A DNA stretch of 64,000 nt. Source: Glandiceps talaboti. Lineage: Eukaryota > Hemichordata > Enteropneusta > Spengelidae. This document shows, piece by piece, positions 1 through 20,200 of the stretch. Position numbers and translations under genes: made by a program. The first letter of the stretch is position 1; every line of letters begins with the position of its first letter. The DNA lies in contig NC_135565.1 of assembly GCF_964340395.1 (NCBI RefSeq), forward strand, positions 18,191,209 to 18,255,208, given 5' to 3'. The notes below the pieces were generated by a model. That model was not told the origin of the DNA. It saw only the letters and a list, made by a program, of their open reading frames with translations, and did not search any database.

Positions 1-216
1 AGTAGACCCACCTTATGTAAAACAGACAATGCTGAGAAGACCCACCTTATGTAAAACAGACAATACTGAGTAGACCTACCTTATGTAAAACAGACAATAC
101 TAAGTAGACCCACCTTATGTAAAACAGACAATACTAGGTAGACCCACCTTATGTAAAACAGACAATACTGAGTAGACCCACCTTATGTAAAACAGACATG
201 TACAATATTGAGTAGC
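1..216. repeat. 34-bp tandem repeat, about six copies
   Basis: Six imperfect head-to-tail copies of a 34-bp unit containing CACCTTATGTAAAACAGACA fill the left edge; the last copy carries a small insertion and the array decays after position 200. It probably continues beyond the window. It would lie in an intron of the EGF-repeat gene if that gene continues leftward. Confidence 0.9.
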
Positions 217-452
217 CCCACCTAATGCAGTACTATATTATAAAGAGAACATGTATATTGAATACAAATTGCATATTTTAGGTAGCAAGATACATCAAAT
301 CACTACGGAGTAATCAGAAATACCACACCTTGTGTGAACAAAAAACCCAAATCGAGTCTAAATTACTTCAAATGAAATAACAATCGAATTAACTTAGCAC
401 TTCTTAGGCTAGGAATATTTCATTTATTAAATGTAAATGAATCGGTACTTAC

Positions 453-6773
<6,321 letters not shown>

Positions 6774-7278
6774 CGTGGTGTTGTGACGTCTGTACACTAA
6801 AACATCTAATCATGGCGACATATTTTGATCATCACACAGGATAAAGGAGTATTGATGAACATAGTCTTTTAAAAGTTGATCATCGGTTCTTCACTCTGAT
6901 AAATAAATATGATTTGAAAACGTAATTACGTCGTTGCGACGTCGACGAATTAATCGTAAGATCACAGTAAAAACTATTGAACTAAGGCTTCTACACGTTA
7001 GAGTTCAGCATGTTCCCTGTGCAAAAACAGGGCGATATATCCGGCCCTGAATGTGTTTATCCAGTATTTAAAGATTGTCTTTAAAATCCACTTTCCCCGG
7101 CCTAACACTTTACCAGTCTAGAATGCTTAACTTGAAATGATTCTAGATATTGATATTCCAGTTTTAGGTAAAATAAATAATTTTGATACCATCATTCCTA
7201 CCTAGTGTATGAATATCAAAACAACTTAACGATTGTCATATTTTTATTAAACAAATATGTTATAAACTGTATACTCAC

Positions 7279-7437
7279 AGAACTTGGGTTCTTCTTCTTG
7301 GATGGGTGTCTCCTTATGTGAAATCATGCAAATAAAGTTGCACGGCAGCGTGTTGACTAAATATCTTGTTCCTGAACCGATGCTTCGTGTGACAAAGTCG
7401 CGTGTCCTCGTCCTGTACTACTGCAGAATCCTTTAGC
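7279..7437 (-). other. Possible 5' untranslated leader exon of the EGF-repeat gene
   Basis: A good donor (CT|GTGAGTAT on the minus strand) ends a stretch without A+T bias about 0.5 kb upstream of the signal-peptide exon, in the right orientation, and no long reading frame crosses it. The upstream boundary is a guess; a transcription start has not been identified. Confidence 0.25.
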
Positions 7438-7829
7438 TCCAACTGAAAACAATGCCGAACACTCAAAGAGTAGAACGGTCTGACGATTGTAGGGATTTGA
7501 TATCACTAAGAACTGTATCACAATTGATATTACTTCAGCATATATGAGATCTCACATTACAGCGAACAGTTAACTACAATTTATACAACTTTTCACGGTA
7601 GGACTTATTTCCCCTCGCACTCGTCAACACTGGCACAAAACTCTGTTAAGCGTAATGTGAACAGGACGACATCGACTGGAAGGTGGGACGTCAACTTGTC
7701 ATCAAAAAGCATTAAAGTGTAATGACACAATTTTACACACAACGAAATCACTATATATAAGTTAATAACACACTCATCACAAATTGAAAACTGCCTATCG
7801 ACCATACATATTAGAAACCCATTTTTATT

Positions 7830-8480
7830 ATATTCAACACTAAAGACGAACAATATTCAATATACTCTATAGAGCGGAACAAGTCAAATTACTGACACAG
7901 CGTTTTTAATTGTTAAATGTTGTCAATAATATTCATTATATATATTTCAAATTACACATTAATATGTCAAAGTATGCTGGCAGGCAAAGATCGTGTTTTG
8001 ACATGACATATTGAAAGCTTTCAAATTACTGAACATTTTATTGTGTGACTGCATTGCACCCTTTATTAGGAAATACATTATGACTGGCCCACTATATACT
8101 AATAGTCGTGTTTGTTTGTTTGATCACGTCTTTCGTCCCCGGGGTAAAGCTTGAACAGACGATGTGTAAACATTGTGAGTATGAGACGGAGTTCCAACTT
8201 TGACTTATACAATAAAGTGTTCAGTATTCCGAAAGCGTCCAATATATGTCAACATCAAATTAAGTACGATGATTCATTTTCTATTTAATTAATTGTAAAT
8301 ATGTCAAAACACGATCTTTGCCTGTCAACACACTTTGACATATTAATGTACATTTTGAAATATAATGAATATTATATATATCATTTATTGACAATTGATA
8401 ACATGATGTCAGCAATTTCACCTCTAAACCTATCTAGATAGAATATATTGAACATTGTGGACAATTGGTGTCTTGATTTA
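7830..8480. repeat. Long imperfect inverted repeat (foldback element)
   Basis: Left arm about 7830-8010 and right arm about 8299-8480 are inverted copies; the best stretch contains ACATTAATATGTCAAAGT and GGCAAAGATCGTGTTTTGAC. The ~290-bp centre has no coding sign. It resembles a foldback or MITE remnant; target-site duplications were not resolved. Confidence 0.65.
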
Positions 8481-8636
8481 ACGTTCAATGACATTTTCGC
8501 ACCTTTTCCCGGAGTATTGCAGCGTTGACGTGACTTACAATCCAAAGTTAAGCGTAAAAACAATATTTCAAGATCACTGACAAGAAATGAAACAAAAGTT
8601 CGAGTCCACAAACTAGTTGAATAGTAATCACATGAG

Positions 8637-8833
<197 letters not shown>

Positions 8834-10961
8834 TGAAGGGATGGACTACACGACCGCCCGCCTGCCTGCCTAAAGGTACCGATGACAGAGTATTCCAAAC
8901 GTAAATATGCCTAGCAACCATGACAACATTATTATATTTATCAATATTCACCAAGTTGGAGTGATCTCACACAATTGCGTTTGCCCCGTGAGTCATTACC
9001 GTATTTATAATCTTAGTACATCATTTGAAATGCATCACCGTATTTAACCACGTTAACGCCTTGGGCGCTTTCATTCTAAACATTTCCCTGGTATATCCAT
9101 GTCCATGTAACGAATCATCACAGCGTAACTATGATTTAACCTTATAAAAATCAATAGCGTATAAGGTTCTTTTTTTACCTTTGGGAGTATAATAATGGGG
9201 TTTTTGTCTTGTATGTCAAGTAATGGATATTAATCATCAATACGAATTCTATTTTGTAGCATCATTCGTAATGGATTATGCATTGTAAATGACTCTCTAT
9301 TAATCTGGTCATATCCCTTGAGGGCAACCTGACTAGGTTTTTATTAATACAACAATTATAACAACTTAGGTCGGTGACAGCTAAATCAGGCTCATCATGG
9401 CACAAACAGAAAGTGTAGCACGGTCAAATACAATATATTAAGTAAACTTTCGTATTTGTCTTCGACCAAAAATATATATTCTCATGGACACTTATTTCAC
9501 GCGGCAATACTTTAGTCTATAACTCTACATAAGCATATCAATTAGGAGTCACAGAAGAGGTATTAGTAATTGCCATGACAACTGTTAAAAACAATATGTT
9601 ACAAAAGTATATCATAAGACCCTATGATAGGACTGATAAAGTCAGATCTGGGCATTAAAAATTCAACTTGGTGAGAAAATGTGTAGGTTGTATTTCTAGA
9701 TTTTGTTACTCATCGTTTTTATTTGTCATTTTGTTTAAAATGAAACACACATGTCATTGACTACACCTACATTGTATTGGAACAATTAGTATCGTAAATT
9801 CTAAGATTCTTGGGAAAATATTATTGAAGCAAAAGTCATTCAAATCTCGGATATTTTGTTCACATTGAGATATATGCTCCGCATTCCATGCTAAACATTG
9901 AAACTAACAGCAAAACACTTTCTTTTAATTTTGGCTATTGAATAGGATCTCCCATAATTTGTTTTCCCGCTGCTATTCACAAAGAGAATGGATTAATTTC
10001 GACTCTTGAAAGCGAAGAGAAGTAAGTTCTGAAGGTCATAGCGCCCTCTATCATACTTGTACTAATTCACAAATAAAGTTGACGCATTGTGGCACTGTAT
10101 ATAAAGTTCGAATGTGGTTATCGTCAATATCAAAGAATGATCGCCATGGTTTGGAAATCATGGCACTCTCATGGATTCGTAATTACTATGTTTGGGTTCA
10201 GACATTACAGTTTTGACTTTTGATGTATACATTCAATGATGACAATCAGTCATGATTTTGAGAACTTTATGAAATGTATTCTGCTCTTGATTACAATTGT
10301 ATACACATTTCAAATTATATTATTGTTATAATTTTTTGGAAGCACCTTGATATTACTTTAGAAGACTTGGGGACAAGTCTTATAGGAGACAGAACGATGT
10401 CATAATTCTATCATTTCTATTACACCAGTATGCAGCCATCGTACAATATTTAATAATCTCGTTCCAACTACCATCTTGGAAACTTGTTTGTTCGAACTTG
10501 CTTGAAAATTAGACAATACAATCGGAACCTAACACTAGCCATGATGGCGCCACATGATACTGGTCTATATAAATGGTATTGAGTAACATGTCCTAACGTA
10601 GGAGAAATGTCTTAACATTCATAAAGTTAGAAGTTCAAGTTCAATCTCGCTCTTCTTAGGGATAGGTTAGCTAGGGTATATAAAGTGAGATTTAGACGCG
10701 ATGTTCGGGGTTGGTTGATTGGTCGATGACGCCCTGGACACTTGAAGTCGTGATTAAAATATATAGATGTATCAAGGTGCTTTCTCCTTAGGCATTAAAT
10801 TCATGATCAACGGAACCCCTAACCCTGACCAAGTGTGAGTTTATCCAGTGTGTGCCAATTTACGATTCTGTGTACCTCGAGCTGCCAAGTTGAGCGCTTC
10901 CCCATATCACGAACTATATCCCGAGAGCGTCTAATGTAAACAAGCAAAAAGCGAAAATTGT

Positions 10962-11318
<357 letters not shown>

Positions 11319-12359
11319 AATTTTGCATACTTGAAACTCATCTAAATCAGATGACTTATTTCAGTTATGGAATGATTTAATACATCATTCCACACATACA
11401 ATAAATTCAACTGAATTCAGGTAATACTATTTACATAAACAAAGATTTATTCCATAACTTGGAAAACAAATCAAATGAGCAGTACCTGACGATCAGCTGA
11501 ATATAAAACATTCATATATTTGAAAATTTTATTAATGTTATATAAAGTCAACGATGTAGAAATAACAGCATAAAATAACCACAAACTCTGTGGTTGAAAT
11601 AAATCAAACTATGTTGCCATAGTGATGCGTTCATACAAGTAAATAAATCAAAAGTCTTAATAGAATAAAATACAATATTTGGAATATTATTACCGTTAAT
11701 AATATATGTAATACAATATTTGTAAAAAAAAATGTCAGATTCTAGTAAACTCATTAACGACATTCATATTCTCAATGATTGACAATATATTTCTACACAT
11801 CTATTGACATGGAATATCAACGACATTAATATTCTCAATGTTTGACACTATATTTCTACACATCTATTGACATAGAATATAAGGTAATTCTTTGGGGCCA
11901 CAAACTCGACTAGTTCCTTAGAACTATTTTTGTGGAACTAGCCAGAAATGTGTTTGTAATCCTCTACATTATTCTATTTTATGGCACATTTGACTTGTTA
12001 ATTTTGATATATTTCTACATTTGTAGAGTATTATGTAAACCTTTAATTTCTGGCAATAAATTTATTTATTTATTATTATTATAATGTCATATTTTTATAT
12101 AAACATTGTGATGTACTTTTTTTTCCGTTTACGAAAAAATTAATATTATTTGTTCTCATTCTTTATAACTTCTTTCTTTACTTTTTTTTTCTTTTCTTTT
12201 TCTTTTCTTATTCTTTCTGTGGTTCCTGATTATGATTGTATTTATATGACATAGCTGCACTTGACATTGTCTGCAATAGAAAGTAACATAAACAAACCAC
12301 AAAATCGTTTTGTTCTGTTCACTATTAATTCAAAAATAACAGGTACTCCACGTTTTGAT

Positions 12360-12450
12360 AACTTTATTGAGAGATCAAAATTTTAGTCGTACCCACTTCG
12401 AATCCCGGCTGGTGTTGTAGTTGCTCAAACTAAATAAATAAATAAATAAA
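12360..12450 (+). repeat. tRNA-related SINE-like fragment
   Basis: Contains a B-box-like TTCGAATCCCGGCTGG followed about 25 bp later by an AAAT-repeat tail, as in tRNA-derived SINEs. No matching A box was found at proper spacing, so this is a fragment at best. Confidence 0.35.
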
Positions 12451-12494
12451 AGTGTAGAATATAATCCATCTATACATACACCTATTTATTTATT

Positions 12495-12525
<31 letters not shown>

Positions 12526-13401
12526 CTTATGTATTTATTTATTTTCTTTTAAGGATGTCAGTGCACATCTTCAACACCAACTATGTGTGGCCGGCCTACA
12601 CAATGAGTGCCTAATGACTTAAAATGTTATAGCGCCCTCTCGTGACTACTGTCATGTGGTAGTACTTTAACAAATGGCATCCAGTGAGTGATGATCGAGC
12701 TCTTTGTTTCCGAGATTTATCATGAAATTACTACCATCTATTCACATCCAAATGAAACCAACTTTACACAACATAATCAACTAATATCAAAGGATATACA
12801 GGTAAAATTTTATAATTATTCTACACACACAAGTAGTTTTACGGCCGATTTGAAATTCTCAGATAAAAATAGCATATGTTGAAGTCCGGACGTCATGACC
12901 GGTTTACATGTGTTACTTCAAAAATACTCAAATTATGTCACAAAATATTCTTGGATTTATCCAAAAATGTTTTAGTGTACATCAGTAAATATAGCGACAC
13001 ATGTGTAGTGTCATTTGCTGTCATAATTTTTATCAGAAAGTGTGAAAATAAATAAATACTTGATCAGTCTAGTGGTAATGGCTGTCGTATCGTAACGACG
13101 CGGTAAATACAAATTATGACGTCACAACGTTCAACATATGAAAAATCCAATATTCCTCTATTTCTGCACCAAAACATTCTCCAAAATGTTTACAAATATC
13201 ATAACAAATATCACAAAAAATAGCGACACACATGTAGAGTGTGTTTTATTCATAAAAAATTCTCAAAATATGCAAACTAGAGAATATTTTTGTGCAGACA
13301 ATGTTGTTTACAAGATTAAAGTGTTGTTGACCTCACATCTCATTATTATCCTATATTTAATAAAATTCTCTGAGAATTTCACTAAAAATAATAAAATAAT
13401 T

Positions 13402-13407
13402 TTTATT
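13402..13407 (-). terminator. Polyadenylation signal AATAAA
   Basis: AATAAA on the minus strand about 40 bases beyond the stop codon of the NHL exon; well placed for the 3' end of that gene. Confidence 0.55.
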
Positions 13408-13445
13408 TCTTGTAAAATATACACCGTAGTGTAAAGTAGATTTCT

Positions 13446-14257
13446 TTATTTGGTGTAAACTCTGACACGGTTGTTGTATGGGTATGAAACTATAATCTTA
13501 GGCTGTCCATACTTACTAACAGCAATGAAATCACAGTGTGGGTAAACTCTAAATCTTTCAACTTCTTCTCCATTCTTTGTATATTTCACAATCAACCTAC
13601 CTGGCCCCCTAGTGTACTGAGTATTATAAACATTGTCCCATAAATCTACACTTAGCCCATAGGGTCTCCACACATGACTACACATTGTGAACAGATATTG
13701 TAATTGTTTACCAAACACTTTGATGCTACCATCATCAACACTTCTGCCATGGTCAGAGACAATAACATTGTTATCACTATTGACCACAACACACTTAGGG
13801 TCATAGAGTAGACTTGGCTGGACATGACGTCCAACCTCTGCTACACTTTCACCATTCATGTCATACTTGACCACTCTGTGACCTTTGTCATCGGTGACAA
13901 CAAATCCTTCATCCAGTAAAGCAATTGCTCTTGGTTTAATGTCATCATTTTGACAAAATGTTTGCGTAGTTTTAGAAGATATGTCAAACATGACGACTTG
14001 GTCATTACCAGAATCTGTCATGAAATATTTATTGCTTGTTGTCATGGCAACATCATAAGGTTTGAATTTATTAGGAAAGTGACCATCAAATCTAATCTCA
14101 GAGTCAAGTTCATAAGTTGATTTCAAGGTGAGTACACTATTGTTGCCTCCATCTGCCATGACCACTTGACCAAGGTGATTTGTGGTCACTCCATACACAT
14201 CTTTGAACTTTACTGGACCACTTTGACCATCAAGTTCCATGGTTACTTTCCACTGAC
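13446..14257 (-). CDS. Terminal exon: NHL-repeat beta-propeller
   Basis: An 812-bp terminal exon with acceptor CTTTGTTTACATTACAG, entering in phase 1 (first full codon Gln of [10 protein letters not shown]) and ending at a stop at 13446. It shows six blade-like repeats: [20 protein letters not shown], then [20 protein letters not shown], then [54 protein letters not shown] and a last one ending NNRVRVYTK. Such C-terminal NHL propellers follow coiled coils in TRIM2/3/71-type proteins, which fits the coiled-coil exon placed before it. No RING or B-box was seen upstream. Confidence 0.8.
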
Positions 14258-17200
14258 CTGTAATGTAAACAAAGGTCAAAGGTCAAATAGCAGACTACTC
14301 TTACATTACATGTTTCATGTTAGAATATTCAATTTGTGGGAATTCTAATGAATAACATTGATCAATTTTTTGGCCATGAGAAAATGAAGTAGCCCTGCAA
14401 TGTGATACATGCAATGTTTTCTTTAATATCATTCATAAATTTCCATGGCAACCAATTTATTTTGTAACATGAATGAAAACCAAGTAATTCCATGTAATAT
14501 TTGAGTACATACTGTAACATCTAAATGATACTAGATTTATGTGATTTCAAAACCCCCTCAAAACACGGAGTTGATGATGCTTACTGTAACCATGGCAACA
14601 TATTTGGCATATTTTGTTCAAAAATTCTCTTATATGGATATCTCCTGTTTCAATTGAGATAGAATTTTCAATTTTTCAGATTTGTTGAAAAGTAGTAATA
14701 TCAAGTAGAGTACGGGTCAAAATATCTTTTCCCATACATTCATTGGTTACCATGACAACAGTAACAATTTTCTTTTGCAATTCAGAATTTGTTTTTTTTA
14801 CATATTTCCAATCGCTAGTGAGATAGAAAGTTCTAATTTTAAGATTTTTTGAAAAGAAGTAGAATACATTATTTTTAATCTTATTGGATCATTACCATGG
14901 TAACAAAAATGTTTGTTTTTGTCATCTGAAATTACTATACCATGTATCCTATAAAAATGTTGTTATCAGTAGTTACCTTTTATTTTTTTTATATCTTTTA
15001 AAAAAAAATATATCTATTGTAAATTATGATGGATTGATGTAAACTATAGCAGAATTAAACTGTTGTTGTCATAGTAACTTTTATGTCTTAGTTTATAAAA
15101 ACAACAATTTCTCATTTTTTTACACTGGAAATATTAAATAATAGTGCAATGTTATACAATTCAGACATACTTGATAATTTTGTTAGTTTAAGTTCAGGAG
15201 TTATGTCAAAAAAATTCTTGTCAGATATTCCTCTCGCTTAATATTATTTCAACAGTGTTTAATTTAATTCAACCAAATTTGTTTTAATTTTGTTTTCTTT
15301 TTATTGTGTTATATTCTTTATCAAACTTTCAAATTTTGACATTTTCAAAACCAAAAATGTAGTCTACTTAAAGTGTTACCATGACAACAATTTGGCTGAA
15401 ATCTAATGGGAATGCATCTAGAGATGTATGGACGAAGAAATATTAAGCATACAATGATTCCATGAGATATCAAATTAGGTGTAAGAATGTTCATTTTTGG
15501 TCAAAAACATATCTCAAAAAGTACTTGGTCAATGAGTCTGAAATTTGGTGAGATGTTTCTGAAAGTGTTATTCCGCAGATTTTCTTCAAAACATTGTGAC
15601 AAAATTGCCCCTAGCAACCATGACCACGCCCTTAGCAACAACAAAATGGCAGTATATTTTGGTCAAATAACAACATCTTGTAGGCAAGTGAGTAAACATT
15701 CAAAAGATTTATGCAAATAACCTAGCAACCATGACCACACCCTTAATAACAACCAAACGGTCATGTATTTCACAAAGATAACAACAGAGTTTAATAGACA
15801 ATTGAATAAACATTCAGAAAATTTATGTAAATTTGCCTAGCAACAAGACCACGCCTATAGCAACAGCCAAATGATAGCATATATCATAAAGATAGCAACA
15901 TGGTTGGATAGGCAACTGAATAGTCATTCAGCAAATGAATACATATTGTTAGCATAGACTAGCAAATGGATAAACATTTCTAAAAATTGTATAGTTATGT
16001 TACAATGCCATTGGCAGTATTTCTAAAAATCTAAAGTCAAATAAAATAAAAATTCCAACCTACCTACCCTTGTTTCTGAAGTTATATCAGAAATGAACAC
16101 TTTTTATTATTTTGCCATACGAAGTCTGAAGAGATTTTGTCACGGCAACATTTTTAGGGGTCATAAAAAGAAAAAAAATCATTCTGCCTCTTATAATATT
16201 AATTATGTTTGTTTGTTTTTTGTTTATAGCTGTCCAATAATTAGATTCCTTCATCCCAGCAGTAGTGTCAAGACAGAAAAGTGATTCCCCTGTATTCTCC
16301 AATCAAGTCCCATTTTAGAACTACTATGCATACCAATGGTATTAATCAGAAACAACAGAGATGATTAGCCAATGGATGAAGAGAAGTCATTCCTCTGTGT
16401 TCTTCAATCAAGTCCCATTGTACAACTACCGTGCATACCAATGGTATTAATCAGAGACAATAAAGATGATTGGATGAAGACAACTGACAAGACAACACAT
16501 GAAGCTGACACTACAATGGACTGTGATTCATAAGCCATGTTCCAATAATTTACCATAAGGTAAACAAACCAAACGGCTCTTTTCAGAGCCAATATAAATC
16601 CTCCCAAAAGAGATACTGAATACCTTTACTACAAATATTACATGAGTACTAGACAACATAGCACTACTACAAATACATCATTCTATTGTCCATGTACACT
16701 AAACTTTAACACAACAAACACTGCTAGTCAGACAAAAAACACTGCTAGTCAGACAATAAACAGTGCCAGTAACAAATTAATATCATTATTTAGTTAACAA
16801 ACATACATGTAGTTGTAAGTTATGACAAAACTGGCATAGCTAGTACCCATACATTGTAATATAATTTTGGTGGGGAACCCCAGTAAAATGACTGGGAACA
16901 TCAAGTAAGTTTTACCAACTTACCACCCTTAAAAAACCTGACTTCACACCACACTACGTCTAGTATTGTGTATCACACATTATACATGACATACCACCAG
17001 TGCACCACACTAGGTATAGTGTTGTGTACGTATCACACTCTGAAGTGTGTACATGATATCACACCACACTAGGTCTAGGGTTGTGCTTATCACACTCTGT
17101 TTACATGACATCACATCACATCACACTAGGTCTAGTGTTGTGTATATCAAATCATACTCTGTGTATACATAACATCACACCACACTAGGTCTATAGAGTT

Positions 17201-20200
17201 GTATACTAGTATATCATACACTGTGTACATGACATCACGCAACAATAGGTCTATAGTGTTGTATATAGTACACACTGTGTACATGACACACCACACTATA
17301 GCTCTATTGTTGTGTATATCACACGTTGTGTACATGATTACACTATGTCCAGTTTTGTCTTGTCACAGACAACTTAGAAGATATACTTGTCGGTGGTTGC
17401 GTATATCACACTCTGTGTACATGACCACATTTAGGTCTAGCGTTGTGCATCTCACACCGTGTGTATAACGTCACACAACATGGTAGGTCTAGTGTTGTGT
17501 ACATGTATATCACACATTGTGTATATGACATCACACCAGACTAGGTTTATAGCTTTCTGTGTATATGACATCACACCACACTATGACGTGTTGTGTATAT
17601 CACACACAGTGTACATGACATAACACCACACTAGGTCTATAATGTTGTGCATATCATTCACTGTGTACATAACATCACATCACACTAGGTCTAGTGTTGA
17701 ATATATCACACACTGTGTGCATGGCATCATAATACACTAGCTCTAGTGTTGTGTATACCACACACTGTGTACATGGCATCACATCACACTAGGTCTAGTG
17801 TTGTGTATAACACTCACTGTGTACATGACATCACACTACACTAGCTCTAGTGTTGTGTATACCACACACTGTGTACATGGCATCACATCACACTAGGTCT
17901 AGTGTTGTGTATATCACACACTGTGTACATGACATCACACTACACTAGCTCTAGTGTTGTGTATATCACACACTGTGGACATGACATCACATTACACTAG
18001 GTCTAGTGTTGTGTATGTCACACACTGGGTACATGACATCACACCACACTTGGTCTAGTGTTGTGTTTATCACACACTGTACATGGCATCATATTACATC
18101 ACACTAGGTCTAGTGTTGTGTATATTAATATCACTCACTGTGTACATGACATCACATCACACTAGGTCTAGTGTTGTGTATATCACACATTGTGTACATA
18201 ACATCACATCACACTAGGTCTAGTGTTGTGTATATCACACTGTGTACATCACATCACATCATACTAGGTCTAGTGTTGTGTATATCACACACTGTGTGCA
18301 TGGCATCATATTACATCACACTTGGTCTAGTGTTGTGTATATCACACACTGTGTACATGACATCACATCACACTACGTCTATTATGTTGTGTATATCACA
18401 CACTGTGTATATGACATCAAACCACACTAGGTCTAGTGTTGTGTATGTCACACACTGTGTACATGACATCACACCACACTTGGTCTAGTGTTGTGTATAT
18501 CACCCATTGTGTACATGGCATCATATTACACTAGGTCTATTGTTGTGCATATCACACACTGTGTACATCACATCACATCATACTAGGTCTAGTGTTGTGT
18601 ATATCACACACTGTGTGCATGGCATCATATTACATCACACTTGGTCTAGTGTTGTGTATATCACACACTGTGTACATGACATCACATCACACTTAGGACT
18701 ATTATGTTGTGTATATCACACACTGTGTATATGACATCAAACCACACTAGGTCTAGTGTTGTGTATGTCACACACTGTGTACATGACATCACACCACACT
18801 TGGTCTAGTGTTGTGTATATTACCCATTGTGTACATGGCATCATATTACACTAGGTCTATTGTTGTGTACATTTATATCACACACTGTGTACATAACATC
18901 ACATCACACGAGGTATAGTGTTGTGTATATCACACACTGTGTACATGACATCACATCACACAAGGTATAGTGTTGAGTATATCACACACTGTGTACATAA
19001 CATCACACCACACTTGGTCTAGTGTTGTGTATATCACACACTGTACATGGCATCATATTACACTAGGTCTAGTGTTGTGTATATCACACACTGTACATAA
19101 CATCACATCATACTAGGTCTAGTGTTGTGTATATCACACACTGTGTGCATGGCATCATATTACACTAGGTCTATAGTGTTGTGTATTTCACACACTGTGT
19201 ACATGACATCACACTACACTAGGTCTAGTGTTGTGTATGTCACACACTGTGCACAAGACATCACACCACACTTGGTCTAGTGTTGTGTTTATCACACACT
19301 GTACATGGCATCATATTACATCACACTAGGTCTAGTGTTGTGTTTAATATCACTCACTGTGTACATGACATCACATCACACTAGGTCTAGTGTTGTGTAT
19401 ATCACACACTGTGTACATGACATCACACCACACTAGGTATAGTGTTGTGTATATCACACACTGTGTACATGACATCACACCACACTTGGTCTAGTGTTGT
19501 GTATATCACACACTGTGTACATGGCATCATATTACACTAGCTCTAGTGTTGTGTATATCACACACTGTGTACATGACATCAAACCACACTAGGTCTAGTA
19601 TTGTGTATATCACAAACTGTGTACATGATATCACACCACACTAGCTCTAGTGTTGTGTATATCACTCACTGTGTACATGGCATCACATTACACTAGGTCT
19701 ATAGTGTTGTGTATATCACACTGTGTACATGATATCACACCACACTAGCTCTAGTGTTGTGTATATCACACACTGTGTACATGATATCACACCACACTAG
19801 CTCTAGTGTTGTGTATATCACACACTGTGTACATAGCATCATATTACACTAGCTCTAGTGTTGTGTATATCACACTGTGTACATGGCATCATATTACACT
19901 AGGTCTATTGTTGTGTATATCACACACTGTGTACATAACATCACATCATACTAGGTCTAGTGTTGTGTATATCACACACTGTACATGACATCACATCACA
20001 TCACACGAGGTATAGTGTTGTGTATATCACACACTGTGTACATGACATGACATCACACAAGGTATAGTGTTGAGTATATCACACACTGTGTACATAACAT
20101 CACACCACACTTGGTCTAGTGTTGTGTATATCACACACTGTGTACATGGCATCATATTACACTAGGTCTAGTGTTGTGTATATCACACACTGTACATAAC

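Noticed and set aside
13050-13110. A tRNA-like A-box segment (TAGTGGTAATGGCTG)
   Set aside because: No B box at proper spacing and no cloverleaf could be drawn; at most a SINE fragment.
13138-13434. A 98-codon plus-strand frame just outside the NHL exon
   Set aside because: A+T-rich Asn/Lys/Ile-biased composition and position in the 3' flank of a minus-strand gene suggest chance.
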